A stretch of 64,000 bases of DNA from Larus michahellis (lineage: Eukaryota; Chordata; Aves; Charadriiformes; Laridae), in assembly GCF_964199755.1 (NCBI RefSeq), contig NC_133898.1, positions 33,607,985 to 33,671,984 on the forward strand, given 5' to 3'. Below, in pieces: positions 11,401 through 24,392 of this stretch. A program made the position numbers and the translations under genes. A model generated the notes under the pieces. The model saw only the letters and a program-made list of their open reading frames with translations. It made no database searches and had not been told where the DNA came from. Position 1 is the first letter of the stretch; the number at the start of each line of letters is the position of its first letter.

Positions 11401-14400
11401 ATTTCAGTCTGCAACTTTTTTTTTTTTTAAAGTATTACTTATGTTTTTAGAGACAAGTGAGTAATTGCATCTTTTAGAGAGGAGAGGAAAGAAATGTCAT
11501 AGTACTGCTGGATTCTCCCCCAGGACATTAAAAATCCAAACAAACGCATACTTAGTTTTCAAGCAGCACTTGATCATTAGAAACTAGAACAGTATGTTTA
11601 ATTTTTAGCTGCAGCTGGCAGCCTGTGCTTCTCTGGATGACTACACAGTGCATAGATACTTGGCTGATTCTTTGAGTTACTTAATTCGTTATTAATAAGG
11701 TACTGTGCCTTCTTTCATACTGAGGCTTTATGCTGAGCCATGACCTCTTTAAAAATCTGTGACTCTCATGTAATAAGCACAGAATAATATATAAGCAATA
11801 ATTCCATTGGAATCTATGGACAGACTCCTGCAGGCTTCACTGGGATGAGGTTTTCAGCCACTTTATCCAGGCAAGGCCATCTGTATGATCTTATATTAAA
11901 GAATCATTTATGAAAAGGTATTTTTGTGCACCTTTCACATATTGCAGGTATTAGAATTTACCCAAAATATATTAGAATAAAATATTAGAATATACCCAAA
12001 GGTTTACTGCAAGTTAAATATCTTCATGAAAAGAAACAAGAAAAGAAAAACCATGTTCTTCTGGTAGGCAATACTTCTACTTCGAAAAATTTAAAACAAA
12101 GTGAAACAAATTAATTGAAAATTGAATACATATTCCCAATTAAGAAACTTTTTCTGGACTAACATCTTGCCTGAATTAGGCTCCCACTATAAAAAAGAAA
12201 CAAAGGGAAATTGTGACATTTCTTTTCAGAGTAGGCTGTTACTGATTCTATCTTAAGATATAATTATGCTGACAGCTGAAAGTCTCATATATATTGTCGC
12301 CTAAGTGCATTGCAGTTTATACTAAAAATGAAAAGTTCTAGCTGTAATATTTTGTTTTTTATTTCTTATGTATATGTTCCAATGTCAACTTTTTCAGGAG
12401 TTTGACTCTGAAATGAGGAAAATTATAAGCAAGACACTTCGATTTGTTTCACATTATTATGGAGCATCATTAGTGGTATGTATATTCACCTTCTAACTAA
12501 CGATAGAGAAGATGAACAATATTTGTGTTACAAAACAATATTTTAAAAAATTGAAATGTAAAACTCCAAGAGAAAATGGGATTGAATTGGTTTTACACTT
12601 CATGAGCTAATCTGTCAAGCAGGTTACGGGTATTTGCAGGGGATGGATGGGTGGATGGATATACTTTGTGAACAAACAAACTACATAATTCCCAGTATCA
12701 GCAGAAACTAAATCCAGATTCCCATTGAAATGAGTGGGAGAAACTTTGTTTCCCACAGTAGGGATCTGACTTCTTTCTCAAAGCCACGAATCTGTTAGGT
12801 TACAAAAGCCCTTAGACAGGAATAAGGATGTTGTTTGAGAAGATATTCTGGGAGCTGCTTTCTGATAAATCTGTACTTGTTCTGCCACTATCAAGCTGCT
12901 TTTATGATGTGTGAGCCATTGTGAACCATTTTAGTTATTCATTACATTTCTAAATGTTTATGGTATTCTGGATAATTTTTAATGTATTTTAAAATCTTAA
13001 TAACTCATGAGTCTTGGGAAAAAAAATTGTCTCTTAAAGGGCATGCTTCAGAAGTTGTGAATCAATATTTTAAAATTTATTCTTTAACCTTTATTTTTGC
13101 TATTTTTCATCTAATCTTTCTTGATCTATATATTCAGTGACAAATACATTCACGTTTTGGAAAGGGAGGGTGAGATTTTTATTCTAGTAAATTCAGTGAA
13201 CATATACCAAATTTACTGAGGTCAGGAATTAGCCAGGCTCTATCTGAAATCCTCTATGTAGATGACATAATGTAATAATTCTATGATGGAAGATCAAAAC
13301 ATATTTTTTGTTTTCTGATTCATTTAGTTTACCAGTAAATCTGAGGCTCTCCTCCTGAAAGCCCGTGCTGTTATTAATCACCTGGCATTTGGCTATGATA
13401 AAAGGTAACATAATTACTATTAAATGTCTTGCCTAGAATCTAAAAGTACTTAATAAAAAATATTTTAATTACCAAAACTTTTTTTTTTCCTTAAATATGA
13501 TCTCTGAAAGATTCTTTTCATGGAATTTTACTCCTGTGTCTCAGCTGCCTATCTCTGCACAAGTGATAACTCCTTGTTTTTGATGCCAAAACTGATGGAT
13601 TAGAAACATGGTCACCACTAGAATTGAGTATATTTTTATTTACCTGTATTTGTATGCAAAGCCCAGGAAGAGTCTAATCTTGGCTAGAATAATGTCATTT
13701 TTCGTTGATTGCTAAATGCTCATTTGATACATTTTCTTTTTTTTGTTTAGCAAGTCTGTATCAGTGGATCACAGCAAACCTCTGTTTATACCAGCAGGCC
13801 TGGATTCGCTCAGCCAAATAGGTTAGGACATTTCCTGTTCATCGTGTTTGTTGCTTAATTGTTTTTGAAAAAGAAAAAAATTTTAAGCAAATCAAATATA
13901 AAGTGAAATTACAGCACATCAGCATCAGTTTTAACGGATTATTGAATGAAATGGCTTAGAAAGTTTAGAATTACGATTCAGTATTTATATTATTGAGAAT
14001 TACTTGTGCAGTTTTTGTTAGGTAGTGCATCAAGTATCGTGTCTTCTTCAAATAGTAAAGTACCAACAAGTTTAGATCTAAAAGAAAAAATAATATACAA
14101 TACCACTCAGCCCGTTTCATGGTAGGAGATCAGTGTTCTTTGAAACTTGTTGCAGCTTACCTGTAGAAGGTAAAACATTAAATTAGATGGATCATTATCT
14201 GAAATTATTTGATAATTTATGTTGTCATGACAACATACTAGTATTACTTTGTGCTGTGCTGTAATCCTTAGGACCACCACCTGCCTCTGATAGTGACATT
14301 GGAAAGATGCATGCAAACACACCGTTGGAACTGTGGAAGAAAGTATTTGAGAAAACATTTCCTCCCAAGGTAGGTATTGACACATCTGCTGCACAGCTTC

Positions 14401-17400
14401 TTTTCCCACAGAACAGTAGTAATATCACTACTAATTTTTGTCTTTCAAGTCCAGTGACAGGAATTTCAGTCTCACTCAGCAGTCCTGTGTCTTCCAACCT
14501 CTTTAAATCATACGTTTTTAAAAGATACAGATTTGTACGTAGCGGTGCTTTGGTTATTAGCTTCTGCATCTTCAGTCATCTTCCTACATTTAGTAATAAT
14601 GAAAGTACTGATGTGGCCCTCTGTTTTTTCCAAAGTTATACCATTGCCTTTCATTATATTGAGAGACAAGCTGTACTCAACCCATTTGGAATTTTATAAG
14701 GTGACATATCCCCGAATGCCTAAACCAAATGACAGTGATGTTCCAAGAGGAGAGCCCTTCGTGGCTGCAGCAAGCTGTTGATCCTTGTTCTCCTAGGGCA
14801 TGAGGTTTTAAATAAGGCGAGTGTGTTCCTTGCCAAAAATCTGTCATTTTGCTATAGGAAGTGTTTGGATTTGCGAGGTAATTAGACTCCCTTGATCCCT
14901 TGGTACTTGATAAATTTTGTACATATCTCAGAAGTTTCTGGTCCCGAGAGTCAACCCCCCCAAATACTTCTTTTCAATAAAAGTAATTGCTGCTGTTAGG
15001 AAATCAAAATTCTTTTCTATTTGATCTGAGCAAATACAAGCTGCTGCTTTCCCCTTATGTACTGGACTGTATCACGGTTCTTTATCTCTGTCCATTCCTT
15101 GCCCTACGGCGTACCTGGGCAGGCAAGGAAGTCAGTCAAGGCTATGAAACTGTGCCTTAAATTATGATGCACAAACCTAGAGTCTGTGGATCTCCATTCT
15201 TAGAGAGAAGGAGTCTGAATTCACCCTTTCACCGATACATATCAAAGCCTACAAACTATTCCAGGTGGCTTGTGACCAGAATAAATTATCACTGAGATGC
15301 TGCTCTCGGTACAGTATGCCCCAACATGATAAAGACTAAACTTTAGTTTTCAGAAACTTTTTTTCATGTTTTTTTTCCACGTTATTTTTGCTCGTAGCCT
15401 TTTAAAACACAATAAACAAACATTCCCTCCTCCACTCCCCACCCAATAACTCCCGAACTCCCCCTGAAACAGCTGGAGAAATGACTACATTTCTCATCTT
15501 GCAAGATCCAGCGGTGTTCTAAAATACCAGTCTAATTAAAGAAGATTTGCCAAGTAGATTTCCAGTCTTCTGTTTTGGTTCCAAAATATGCTTTAAACTT
15601 TAAAGCTGGTTTTATGCATTGTGAATTTTTTTTCCACTGCCTCATCTAATAACACTGATTTATTGTATTCCATCATTTACATAATTGCATTCTTTCTATT
15701 TTCTGCTTTCCATTTTTTATGAGTAAGGAGAAATATGCGGGACAACATTTAAAAATAGATTCTTTATTTGATATTGTTTCTTTGTATGAATATATTTGCT
15801 TCTTTGGAATTAAACTTATAGTTCCCTCAAGGTTAGTAAATGACATTTCAGGTATTTGGCAAAAAGATAGTAAGCAATTTCTCAGCTATTGAAGTAATGC
15901 TTCTGGTAATCGGAACTGATTTCTAGTCTTGAGTATGAAATGCTCTAGCAAGAACAACCTTAACTATGCCCAAATGTCATGGGCCACAAAGGCTATTTTT
16001 ATTTTGAGGAGAGAATAATAAACTACCAAATAAGAATATTTTCTTTTCATTTAAGATCTAACTGCACTATCACTTTCTCATCATTTTACCAGTCTAAGGT
16101 GTTTTTTTATCTAATCTGTGTCCTATAGCACAAAATTGTTCCTTAAATGCAGGATTTTAATATTTGTTTTTATAATATTTGCTTGTATTAAAAGCAAATG
16201 CTTACATTAGATCTACAGCATGGCATTTTCTTGTTAAAAGAACAGAAGATAAATTTCATCATTTGGGGTTTTGTCCTGTCTTCTTTTAGAGTTTTTGTGA
16301 TTTACACGATACCAAGGACCCTGCACAGGATTTACAATACGCTGAGTACGAAGTCGATGTCATGAGAGCTCAGAAAAACCAGGTGTGTTGTTCTTCTCCA
16401 ATTGCTGTTCATAGTCAGGTGTTCCAGAACCACCAGCATTGCTGAATTAATTGTAGAACATACCCGTAGTCCCCTTTTTGCCTTTAAATAACTTAAACTT
16501 TATTTTTCAGCTCAGTAGTTGGTTGATTGTTTTGGTGTTTTTTTGTTTTGGTGTTTTTTTCCCATTGCTAGACACTAAGCTGGTAGAGCATTGTTAGATC
16601 TCAAAGTTTTGGCTCTCTAGTTTTTTTAGAAATGAATAATTTTCTCTCTAGCTCTCTCCTAGAATTATTTCACTAAAATAATACTTAAGCAAAGCTGTGG
16701 AGCTTTCTTGGCAGTAATTTCTTCATTTCTGCACCCTCTACTCTCATTTGGGTGTTGACTAGCAGAAAGCTTAGGAAGCAGCGTCAAGGCTTGGGGTGGG
16801 GGCGTTCACTTTTTTTTGTCTTCCTCATTCAAAACTTCTTATTTGAACTGGAAGGGTACTGAGATGGTAACATTTCTGACTCGAGTGTGCAGGCTCTGTA
16901 TGTTTTATCTTAAAGAGACCAAACAGAATTATTCCACATAGTGATATTTGGCTTAACCCCTGAATTCCAGGAAAGAGCCTTAGTGGGGAAAGGGTCTCTT
17001 ATTTTTTTGTATTAATTTTGAAGTGTTTCTGCACTTCCCTACACTTGTGGTGAATTAATTTTACAGAAAAATTCCGTGGCAAACGAGACAAAGGTTAGAA
17101 CATTGCCTTATAGATAGCAGTGTATAACGTCACGTGAGTAGAAATACTGTATATAGTCTTCATCAATATCGTAGGCACGGGTCTGTTAAAATTGATCCAA
17201 GATTATAGTGTATTTTTCTTTGTTTGGAAGAGGTATATCACATACTTATTCTGGAAACTCTTTCATATAGAGTCTGTTGTTTCACATGTGGAAAATTCTT
17301 TGCTAGAATGACTGAGAAACATTCTGCTCTATTCTCACAGCTTATATGTGGGCTATTTGTACACCATTTAACTTCCTTGTGGACCAAGTTACTGTAGTTA

Positions 17401-20400
17401 AAAGAGGTTTTTCTAACAGTGCTTTAAGATGATGGATTGTCCCAATCCCATGCTTTTACAGCCAGCCACTCTTAAGATGAAAGGCAGTTTTATTGAATTG
17501 CACTGTAGTTAATCTCAACTAACCCTAAAATACCATGGCAAATTTCATCTTTTTGCGTGCTTGTAAAAGAAAGCCAAAGGATTAGATTATTACTACTATC
17601 GCATTTTTGTAGACTTTAGTTAGATTGCATAAGGCAGTAAACCTGTAGTTACCCGATCCAAAGAAACACGTTAATAACGTAAAAGAATAAAGCAATTTCA
17701 AGAATCCCCTGCAGTCTTTGAACTTGCACATTACCTGTAATATCCTGTTAATGTAGGCATCAGTTCTGAATTGCTGTTACATCAAGAACAGTCTTAGAAA
17801 TCATTAAAATTTGTAAAGCACGTTGCTTTTGGAATTTATAATGTAATCTCACACTCAGTGTATCTATATATCTCAAAGTAACTAGATGGTGTACTAGGTT
17901 TGTTATTTTTAGATAATACTTATGTCTTGCAAAAGAAAAAACGGTATGCATTGATTATATCATGCTTAAATCATACAAGAAATTATTAATTTTCTGTTTT
18001 TAAACAAAAAAGACAAGCTTTTAGAATCTTAATCTGTTCAAGGGCATTGCAAACCAGCGTAGCTTCTTTTAGTTGGACTACTACAAGTAATTTAAGCATT
18101 AAAGAGAAAATTACTTTTGTTATCTGCAGCTATTTCCTAAACTTCTCTATCGTGAAGTTCAATTATTACAAGATTATTTGCACATTATCAAAATGTTTTA
18201 TACTCCAAGAATTTAATTCAATTTGAAATGCACCAAGATAGCAATATACATCTAAAATAAAAGAACTCTGTAGTTGCAGTGATTCTTGAAGTGTCTTTGG
18301 ATTTCCCGGTTACATGGAAAGTGGCACAAAAATCCTATTTTTAATAAATGCGTCGTAAGTCTGATATTCTTTATGGAGTCTCATGGTATCTATTGTGTAG
18401 GAGGAACAGTATATTAAGATGTTTAATATGCAACATGTTGCTATTGAAATCATGTGACATAAGGCAATGTGAAAGTTTTGTATGATGACAGTGTATATTT
18501 TAATATCATTTAAGTGCACGTTATCATTTTTCTCGGTTACTTTCGGTTAATTATGTCACTTTGGACTCTAGGTGATAACCAGTTTGGTTGTTTATCTTAA
18601 AGATAAGCTTTAAAGGAAAAATAAACACAAAACGCAGCAACAGAAACAAAATATAGCCCCTGTCAGTGACTCTGATAGAAGAACGAGCATACCTGACTGA
18701 CTTAGTCTTGGTCAGAGTGCTTAACAATACTGCAATAGATTTATAGATAACTGGGGCAATACAAAGTTTAATTAAATCAATTCCAACTTTGCAACCTTGG
18801 TTGAAGGGTTTGTCTGCAGCTACAGTTTGTACATTCTAGCAGAGTAAAAAGTTAAATTCTCGAGTATAAAATTAGAAAACAGTTTAAAAAAAAAAAAAGT
18901 ACAGAAACAAGAAAGTACCTGGCTCCCTCTCATGTACTAGCTGCCAGCTGGTACTTATCTGATAGGCTTTTTTGGCTATAGAAGTTAAAAGACTCCAGCT
19001 CATCAGCACCCTGTCACAAGAGCATTTTTGTTTTAGACCAGATTATTTTGCTTCCTTAATATTTTCAGAGTTAACTATGAGACCCACCCGCTTTATTTCT
19101 AGACCTTTTTGCTCTATAAAACTGTTGGAAGCTATCTTTTCCTCACTGTGCCTTTGTTCAAGATAGATAGAGCACATCTCTCTTTTTCAACTGTGTCCTT
19201 TCAGAATTCTTTTCCTAGTTCTTACCCTAGAGACATACAACGTGCAGGTTTATACCAAATAGTGCTGCTGCAATTGTTTACTGCTCTTTCATTCTCTGGA
19301 GTTACGCTCTGAGGGAGAGACAATACAGCACCTGGGACCTTTTTGGAATTCACATTTTTAATGTATTTCTTTACTAGCTGGTTCTCTCTGGGAATGACTG
19401 GAATTTTGTGCTCTTTGCAGGGCTTTCAAGAGTCAAGAAAAACATTCATTTTGCATATTTCTTAGGCCTTAAACCTGAACATACGTTACAATTGTTCATA
19501 CAGCCCACATAAAACATAAACAAGATGGCAAACTTGTCATCTATTTCTCTTCATTCTCTGCCAGCTTTTTGGCTTTTGATGGTTTTAGGTCACCTTAATT
19601 TCACTTTAAGTACACCCATAACTTGAATGAGAGAGATTTTTTAAAATAATATTGTTGATTAGCGCTGCACATATACTATCTGCGTCTGTAAGCACCTAGG
19701 ATTGCATGAAAGACTTGTTCCTTAGTTCCATCTAAATGTTTGTGGCAGTGAGATGGCACATGCAGGTGTTCTCTACCACAGAGGTATCTCTCTACCGCTC
19801 TGTCTTTTTGAAGGTTTTGGTTTGTTTCAAGTCTCAGCTAACCTGTTACACCTTCTATTGCTAATGCTCAAAACAGGTGATTGGACCTTTTTCATCTGGA
19901 CGTTTGACTGCAGCTTCATGCGTAGAAGCAAATGATAAAACTAACCTTGAGCTCGAAGAATTGGATAGCCTCCCAACTGGGTACTTAACAAGTCAGTGTC
20001 ACGCAATGCCAAAGTTCACGCTGACTGGTCCTTGTTACACAAAGGTACTACTTTAGGGATTGGTGCCAGTTTTAGGTGAAGCCTAATGCCATAAAGCATA
20101 CTCAAACAAAAAAAAAAAAAAGCTAGATGCCTGGTGCTGTTAGGCATCAGCTAACAAGAAGTAATGGAAGCAGATCTCAATGAACAGGGCTGTAACTGTT
20201 AAGACTTCAGCAAGTTTTAAACAGAAGAAGGGGAGGTTCTATAACATCTCGCAAGGAAGCTTAGCTCTGTTTCCCCTAAAATAGGACTGAGCTAATTAAC
20301 CATGTCATTCACAACTAAAAGTCATCTTGGTGTCAGATCTGCAGCTGGGACTGTGGTGGCCAACAGAATGAGAGCTATATTTTTTCAGCATACTTCTCTG

Positions 20401-23400
20401 ATGTGACCGTATTGCAGAAATTCAGGAGACAATTTCAGTCTCATTCAACAAACCAGAAGATTGTATATTGTGTGATGAACCTCCTTGGTCAGACCACTGT
20501 TACTGGGCAGAGAAGAATGATGGGCACCTTACCGTGGGTAACAGAGCACCAGCATCCGTTGTTTTCTTCAGAGGAGGAGCAGTGCTAGTCTTCATATTGT
20601 GGAGGAAATAGTTATTTAGGATGTTTACTCAGCTGCCAAGAATAAGCTTTCTCATTTTCACATGAAAGCATGGCCAAAGGGGTACAAAAGGTATTTTTTT
20701 TTTTAAACCAACTTAAAGACCATTATTAGGGCACTGCTATTAAATTTCCTACTGAAGTTTGGTGCTTCAGATTTTTAATCCTTATTTCAGAGTACATGGC
20801 TATTTTCACCATGGTCCAGATTGAGGGCACTTTCAGTAAGAAACTTAATGAAAAAGAAAGTTAAAGTCTTGTCAGTCCCTCAGAACTGAGGAAATGCAAC
20901 AATCAAGGCTTTTCTTACAATCTTAATTTTTCCTCCTTGTTTGTAGGCATTATAGCATTGTCTTTAATTACATGATCATGTACTATTTTGCTGATGTCTC
21001 AATTCAATTGTTCAGTATTTCTTTTCATCATCCTTATTCTTTGTGTACCTTATTTCTCAACCTGCCATTCAGACACTTCAATGAACACAAAAGTATTAAT
21101 TTTTTTTCCTCTGAGAATGTGTGGTAATGTTATCTTATCTGAGTGCCTCACAAACATCAGTTAAGTCTTTCTTCCCAGTCCCTTTATGAGATTAGGTGTG
21201 ATCTTCCCCATTTGACAGATGAAGATTTTATAGAAACACAGAAGTACAGAAGCATTAAGGTTAAAAATTCTTTTAAAAAAATCCACTTTATGCTAGTGTT
21301 GAGACATCTAGGACAAGCTTCTAGGACTAATAAAGCTTAAAGCACTCAGAGCACATTGAAAGCATGTTTAAATTGCAATTGTTAATTCTTTGTAAAGCTG
21401 ATCTGTGCCCCCTACACTTGGTACCCAGAAAACGAAGCATAATGCTAGCGTAAGTATTTTGGCATACTTTGAGATATATTCTTTCATAGGATCTTCTTTC
21501 AGTTTGGAGAGAGGATCTCTTAGCTGATTGCATAGTTACAGTATGTTCCAGAATTCTGCATGTATTTGCAGTATAGGACATCATGAGCAGGAAGGTGCCC
21601 TTTTTCAGAAGGGTCTCTGGAGCGATCTTTAAGTTGTATTTGCAACATCTTTTTCCATTAAATTTCTGACTTATGGGGATCTATTTTACTTTCTCTTTTA
21701 CATGAAAACTAAGAAAGTGTACTTTCCTGACAGCATTTTTCCTCCTGAATCACTGAATTTGTTAAAGATTATTTATTTGTAAATATCCTCCCATTCAGTC
21801 CCTGAGTTGTTTTGGGTTTTTTTCTTTCATTTCTCATTGTTTAAACATTAGTCCTACCTAGATATGTCTCTGAAATAAATATTTATCGTTTTATACTTCT
21901 ACATGTAGTGGAATAGCTATACAGTTTTAATATATGCTGTGTTTTTGATACTTCGCATTTCTGTATTGTTTGTAATTGCCTTCTACCTAGCTAAAATTAC
22001 AGCAAAATAAATTCTGCTAAATTATCTGCCTCTTTCTTGAAAGAGTTTAGCCAGATGATCAATCTGTAAGGCTAATTATTTAGGCAACACCTGTAGACGT
22101 GACCCCCAGGCAGCATTGTCTTTATGCGTAAAACTTCATTGTCTAATTTTACCCCTTCCTGTAACCTTTGAGAAAGTTGTTAGAATTGAAGTTATTTACT
22201 TAGCATAAATCAGGTTACGTGCGTCTTAAAATATCACAGTATTCTTTCTATTCTTAACTGTTGGCAAGTTTCCAACAGTTCAGTATGTTCCAAGATCATA
22301 ATTACTTTGTATTAATAATGAGGGAGTGAAAATACTGAGTAAAGACTGGCTTAGAGAAAGAACAGTTCAGTAGTACTACAGTTGTATTTAATAATGCAAC
22401 TTAACTAGATTTAGACTAGACTTGGTATGTTCTGTGTCACTCATGAGTTATTTAACTGTAAAACTAGACTCCTGCAAGCAACATGAAGAATATGCACTAA
22501 TTAAAAATCCTCTTACTGCTCGTAAATCTGTGGTGCTTCCTGAAAATTTTGCACTGCTGACAAAGCTGCTGAACTGATTTTCCTGAGAGAGACACAATTC
22601 CATTTATTATTTCCATGCAAGTTTTAGATGATGATTTCTTTGTTGCTCTGCCCTTTGTTTTCTTCTTCCTCCCTCTGTGATCTGGATTGATAATTAATAC
22701 TTCTGTTAAATTCACCGGGTGAATTTTATTATACCTACAGTGAAACCTCCCTTACTGTGTTAAGTCCATTCTATTAAAATCAGAATAGCAATCATATAAA
22801 ACACATGCCTGCTTTTGAGGCTCTTTGCTACATTTACACTAATCACTGGCTTATATCCACCTCTTTTCCTGATCTAAGTAAGATATGCTGACTTTTTTTT
22901 ACAAGCCAGTGCATGGTTACATCTAGCAGTACCTCATTAGATGATCCTCTTCCTGCAAATACATTGAAAGCCACTTTATTCTTGAACAAAAAGCAATCAT
23001 AGTGCTTTCTAAATTAATTTTTGCTGAAAAATCTTCAGAAATAATTCCTGACAGTACGCACCACTACATAAAATTCAGGAGATGAAATTATTGTTTGATA
23101 ATGTTGCTAGAACTTTTTATTATAGGCTTCAAAATTCCCAGCAGCACATTTGACTGAAATGAGGTCATTTGTCTACCATGCTAGTACTCAGCTGATGTCA
23201 AGTATAGCATAATGTAGATTGCCTCATCTTTCATACCTAATTTGCTTTCTTTATAACTCCATGATTTGAGCCTCTGCTTTTAATAATCTAATTACTATCT
23301 AGAAGATGCATATTTTTAATTACCACATTGGGTTTGCATTTTATTTTTACACACAGATGCTAACTTTTCAATCCACTAAACAGTACAACAGAATATTTTA

Positions 23401-24238
23401 AACTACTAATTGAAAAACTAAACAAAAGTAAAGGCAGGGCATCATTGTCATTAGTAATACACTTCCTGAAAAACTTCAAGCAATGATGAATAATATTTCT
23501 GCAAATATCCAGTACCGTAGATTGAATAGATATGGTATGTCCATTTCTTTACACCCATTGCATTCCCCTAACATATGTATCTGCTTACTGCTTCCTGGAC
23601 AAGCCTGTGTTCTGCAAGGGTTTCTAAGGTCCTCTGTTAGCTCTCTCAGGTTATCACCACTGGCGATGTATAAACTTACAGAAGTTCAATTCAGTCCTGT
23701 GCTTAAAAAAAAAAAAAAAAAAAAAAGGAGAGAAAGCAGGCTTTGTTATTCTAGTTTCTTTTCTGTAATCTTAAGGAATTACCAATCCGTTTTGCATCTT
23801 GAAAGGGCCAGACTTCATGTGTGTGAAACAGTAATTTCTGTTGGGTAATTCTACTTTCTATTTTTAAAGCACAGGTAGTGTTACATTTCTGTATGTTCAT
23901 AGGGAGCCTGGTTTCTCAAACTGAATGTCTAAGACACCACCCAAAATTTCTTCTACCCTAGAGAGCAAGTATCTAGGCCTAAATAAATAAATTCTAGCTC
24001 CTTAGGTGAGAACAAATGTGGCAAATAATATAATTTTGTTAAAAAACATGTAGTACATTTTTTTCTACAGTGAAAAATGTTTGTACATGCTTCAAATGTT
24101 TAGGTGGCCAATGTTGGAATGGTATCACTTTTAATAATGAGGAGATTAGATTAATATGTCTGTCTGTTTCTGTTTCAGGAACTTGAACAATACAAAAGAA
24201 ATGCCTCTAAATCCTGGAAAGAAATGGATTTTGACTGA
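2460..24238 (+). CDS. DYNC2LI1: DYNC2LI1, cytoplasmic dynein-2 light intermediate chain 1 (13 coding exons, 352 aa)
   Basis: This is the light intermediate chain of cytoplasmic dynein-2, which stabilises the heavy chain and powers retrograde intraflagellar transport in cilia. Exons: 2460-2473, 3201-3318, 4578-4612, 5009-5078, 6088-6176, 8266-8452, 10918-10986, 12398-12475, 13328-13404, 13751-13821, 14272-14369, 16290-16382, 24179-24238. All introns are GT..AG and the total of 1059 nt keeps frame (human protein 351 aa). A Ras-like P-loop GNKNGGKT sits at residues 40-47, split by intron 2. Family blocks include [51 protein letters not shown] and a C-terminal [10 protein letters not shown]. The start follows the human N-terminus (M-P-x-x-TLW). 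An AATAAA follows at 24387. The last intron is unusually long (7.8 kb). Confidence 0.95.
3201..3318 (+). CDS. DYNC2LI1: DYNC2LI1 coding exon 2
   Basis: Residues 5-44, from [15 protein letters not shown] to FMGNKNG, the first half of the P-loop. Acceptor CTAG, donor GTAAAG, ends in phase 0. Confidence 0.93.
4578..4612 (+). CDS. DYNC2LI1: DYNC2LI1 coding exon 3
   Basis: A 35-nt exon, residues 45-56 ([12 protein letters not shown]). It completes the P-loop with Gly-Lys-Thr. Donor GTATGT. Confidence 0.92.
5009..5078 (+). CDS. DYNC2LI1: DYNC2LI1 coding exon 4
   Basis: Residues 56-79, [23 protein letters not shown], very close to the human block. Donor GTGAGT. Confidence 0.92.
5115..5138. repeat. 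TA/CA simple repeat in DYNC2LI1 intron 4
   Basis: Short TATATATATATA followed by CACACACACA, 37 bp into the intron after exon 4. Confidence 0.7.
6088..6176 (+). CDS. DYNC2LI1: DYNC2LI1 coding exon 5
   Basis: Residues 80-109, [20 protein letters not shown] and onward. The GGG block takes the place of the G3 region of Ras-like GTPases. Donor GTAAGT. Confidence 0.93.
6937..6962 (+). repeat. A26 homopolymer in DYNC2LI1 intron 5
   Basis: Run of 26 adenines at the 3' end of a purine-rich stretch (about 6560-6960). It could be a retroposed tail or simple slippage. Confidence 0.85.
8266..8452 (+). CDS. DYNC2LI1: DYNC2LI1 coding exon 6
   Basis: Residues 109-171, beginning [20 protein letters not shown]. 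This is the largest exon, covering the central strand and helix of the GTPase-like fold. Donor GTAAGT. Confidence 0.93.
10918..10986 (+). CDS. DYNC2LI1: DYNC2LI1 coding exon 7
   Basis: Residues 172-194, [20 protein letters not shown] plus IFH. IIGSKYD lies at the position of the G4 motif. Donor GTAAGT. Confidence 0.93.
12398..12475 (+). CDS. DYNC2LI1: DYNC2LI1 coding exon 8
   Basis: Residues 195-220, [20 protein letters not shown] then YGASLV. Donor GTATGT. Confidence 0.92.
12641..12660. repeat. GGAT tetranucleotide repeat in DYNC2LI1 intron 8
   Basis: Five GGAT/GGGT units in 20 bp. Confidence 0.7.
13328..13404 (+). CDS. DYNC2LI1: DYNC2LI1 coding exon 9
   Basis: Residues 221-246, [20 protein letters not shown] then FGYDK. 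Donor GTAACA. Confidence 0.92.
13751..13821 (+). CDS. DYNC2LI1: DYNC2LI1 coding exon 10
   Basis: Residues 246-270, [20 protein letters not shown] then SQI. Donor GTTAGG is weaker than consensus, but the frame and homology require it. Confidence 0.9.
14272..14369 (+). CDS. DYNC2LI1: DYNC2LI1 coding exon 11
   Basis: Residues 270-302, [20 protein letters not shown] then [13 protein letters not shown]. Donor GTAGGT. Confidence 0.92.
16290..16382 (+). CDS. DYNC2LI1: DYNC2LI1 coding exon 12
   Basis: Residues 303-333, ending [18 protein letters not shown]. Donor GTGTGT. Confidence 0.9.
16383..24178 (+). other. DYNC2LI1: Large intron 12 of DYNC2LI1
   Basis: A 7.8-kb AT-rich intron before the last 60-nt coding exon, about a third of the gene. 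It contains a 22-base A run at 23705-23726 and no open frame, RNA gene or transposon end that I can identify. Confidence 0.7.
24179..24238 (+). CDS. DYNC2LI1: DYNC2LI1 coding exon 13 (stop codon)
   Basis: Residues 334-352, [19 protein letters not shown] then TGA at 24236-24238. It matches the human C-terminus in length and pattern. Confidence 0.93.
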   Translation, partial: ELEQYKRNASKSWKEMDFD

Positions 24239-24386
24239 TTGATGAAATGCTATAGGTGTCTTCAGGTTAACACAAAATTATTTAACCATTTTAACATGGT
24301 ACTAGCAATTTAATCTGATGCAGTTGAAGATACACAATATCAAACTACAAAATTAATATTTATTAAGCATTCCTGTTACTATTTTT

Positions 24387-24392
24387 AATAAA
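24387..24392 (+). terminator. DYNC2LI1: Candidate polyadenylation signal of DYNC2LI1
   Basis: First AATAAA downstream of the stop codon, 149 bp after it. A second AATAAA lies at 24741-24746 and could give a longer 3' UTR. Confidence 0.55.
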
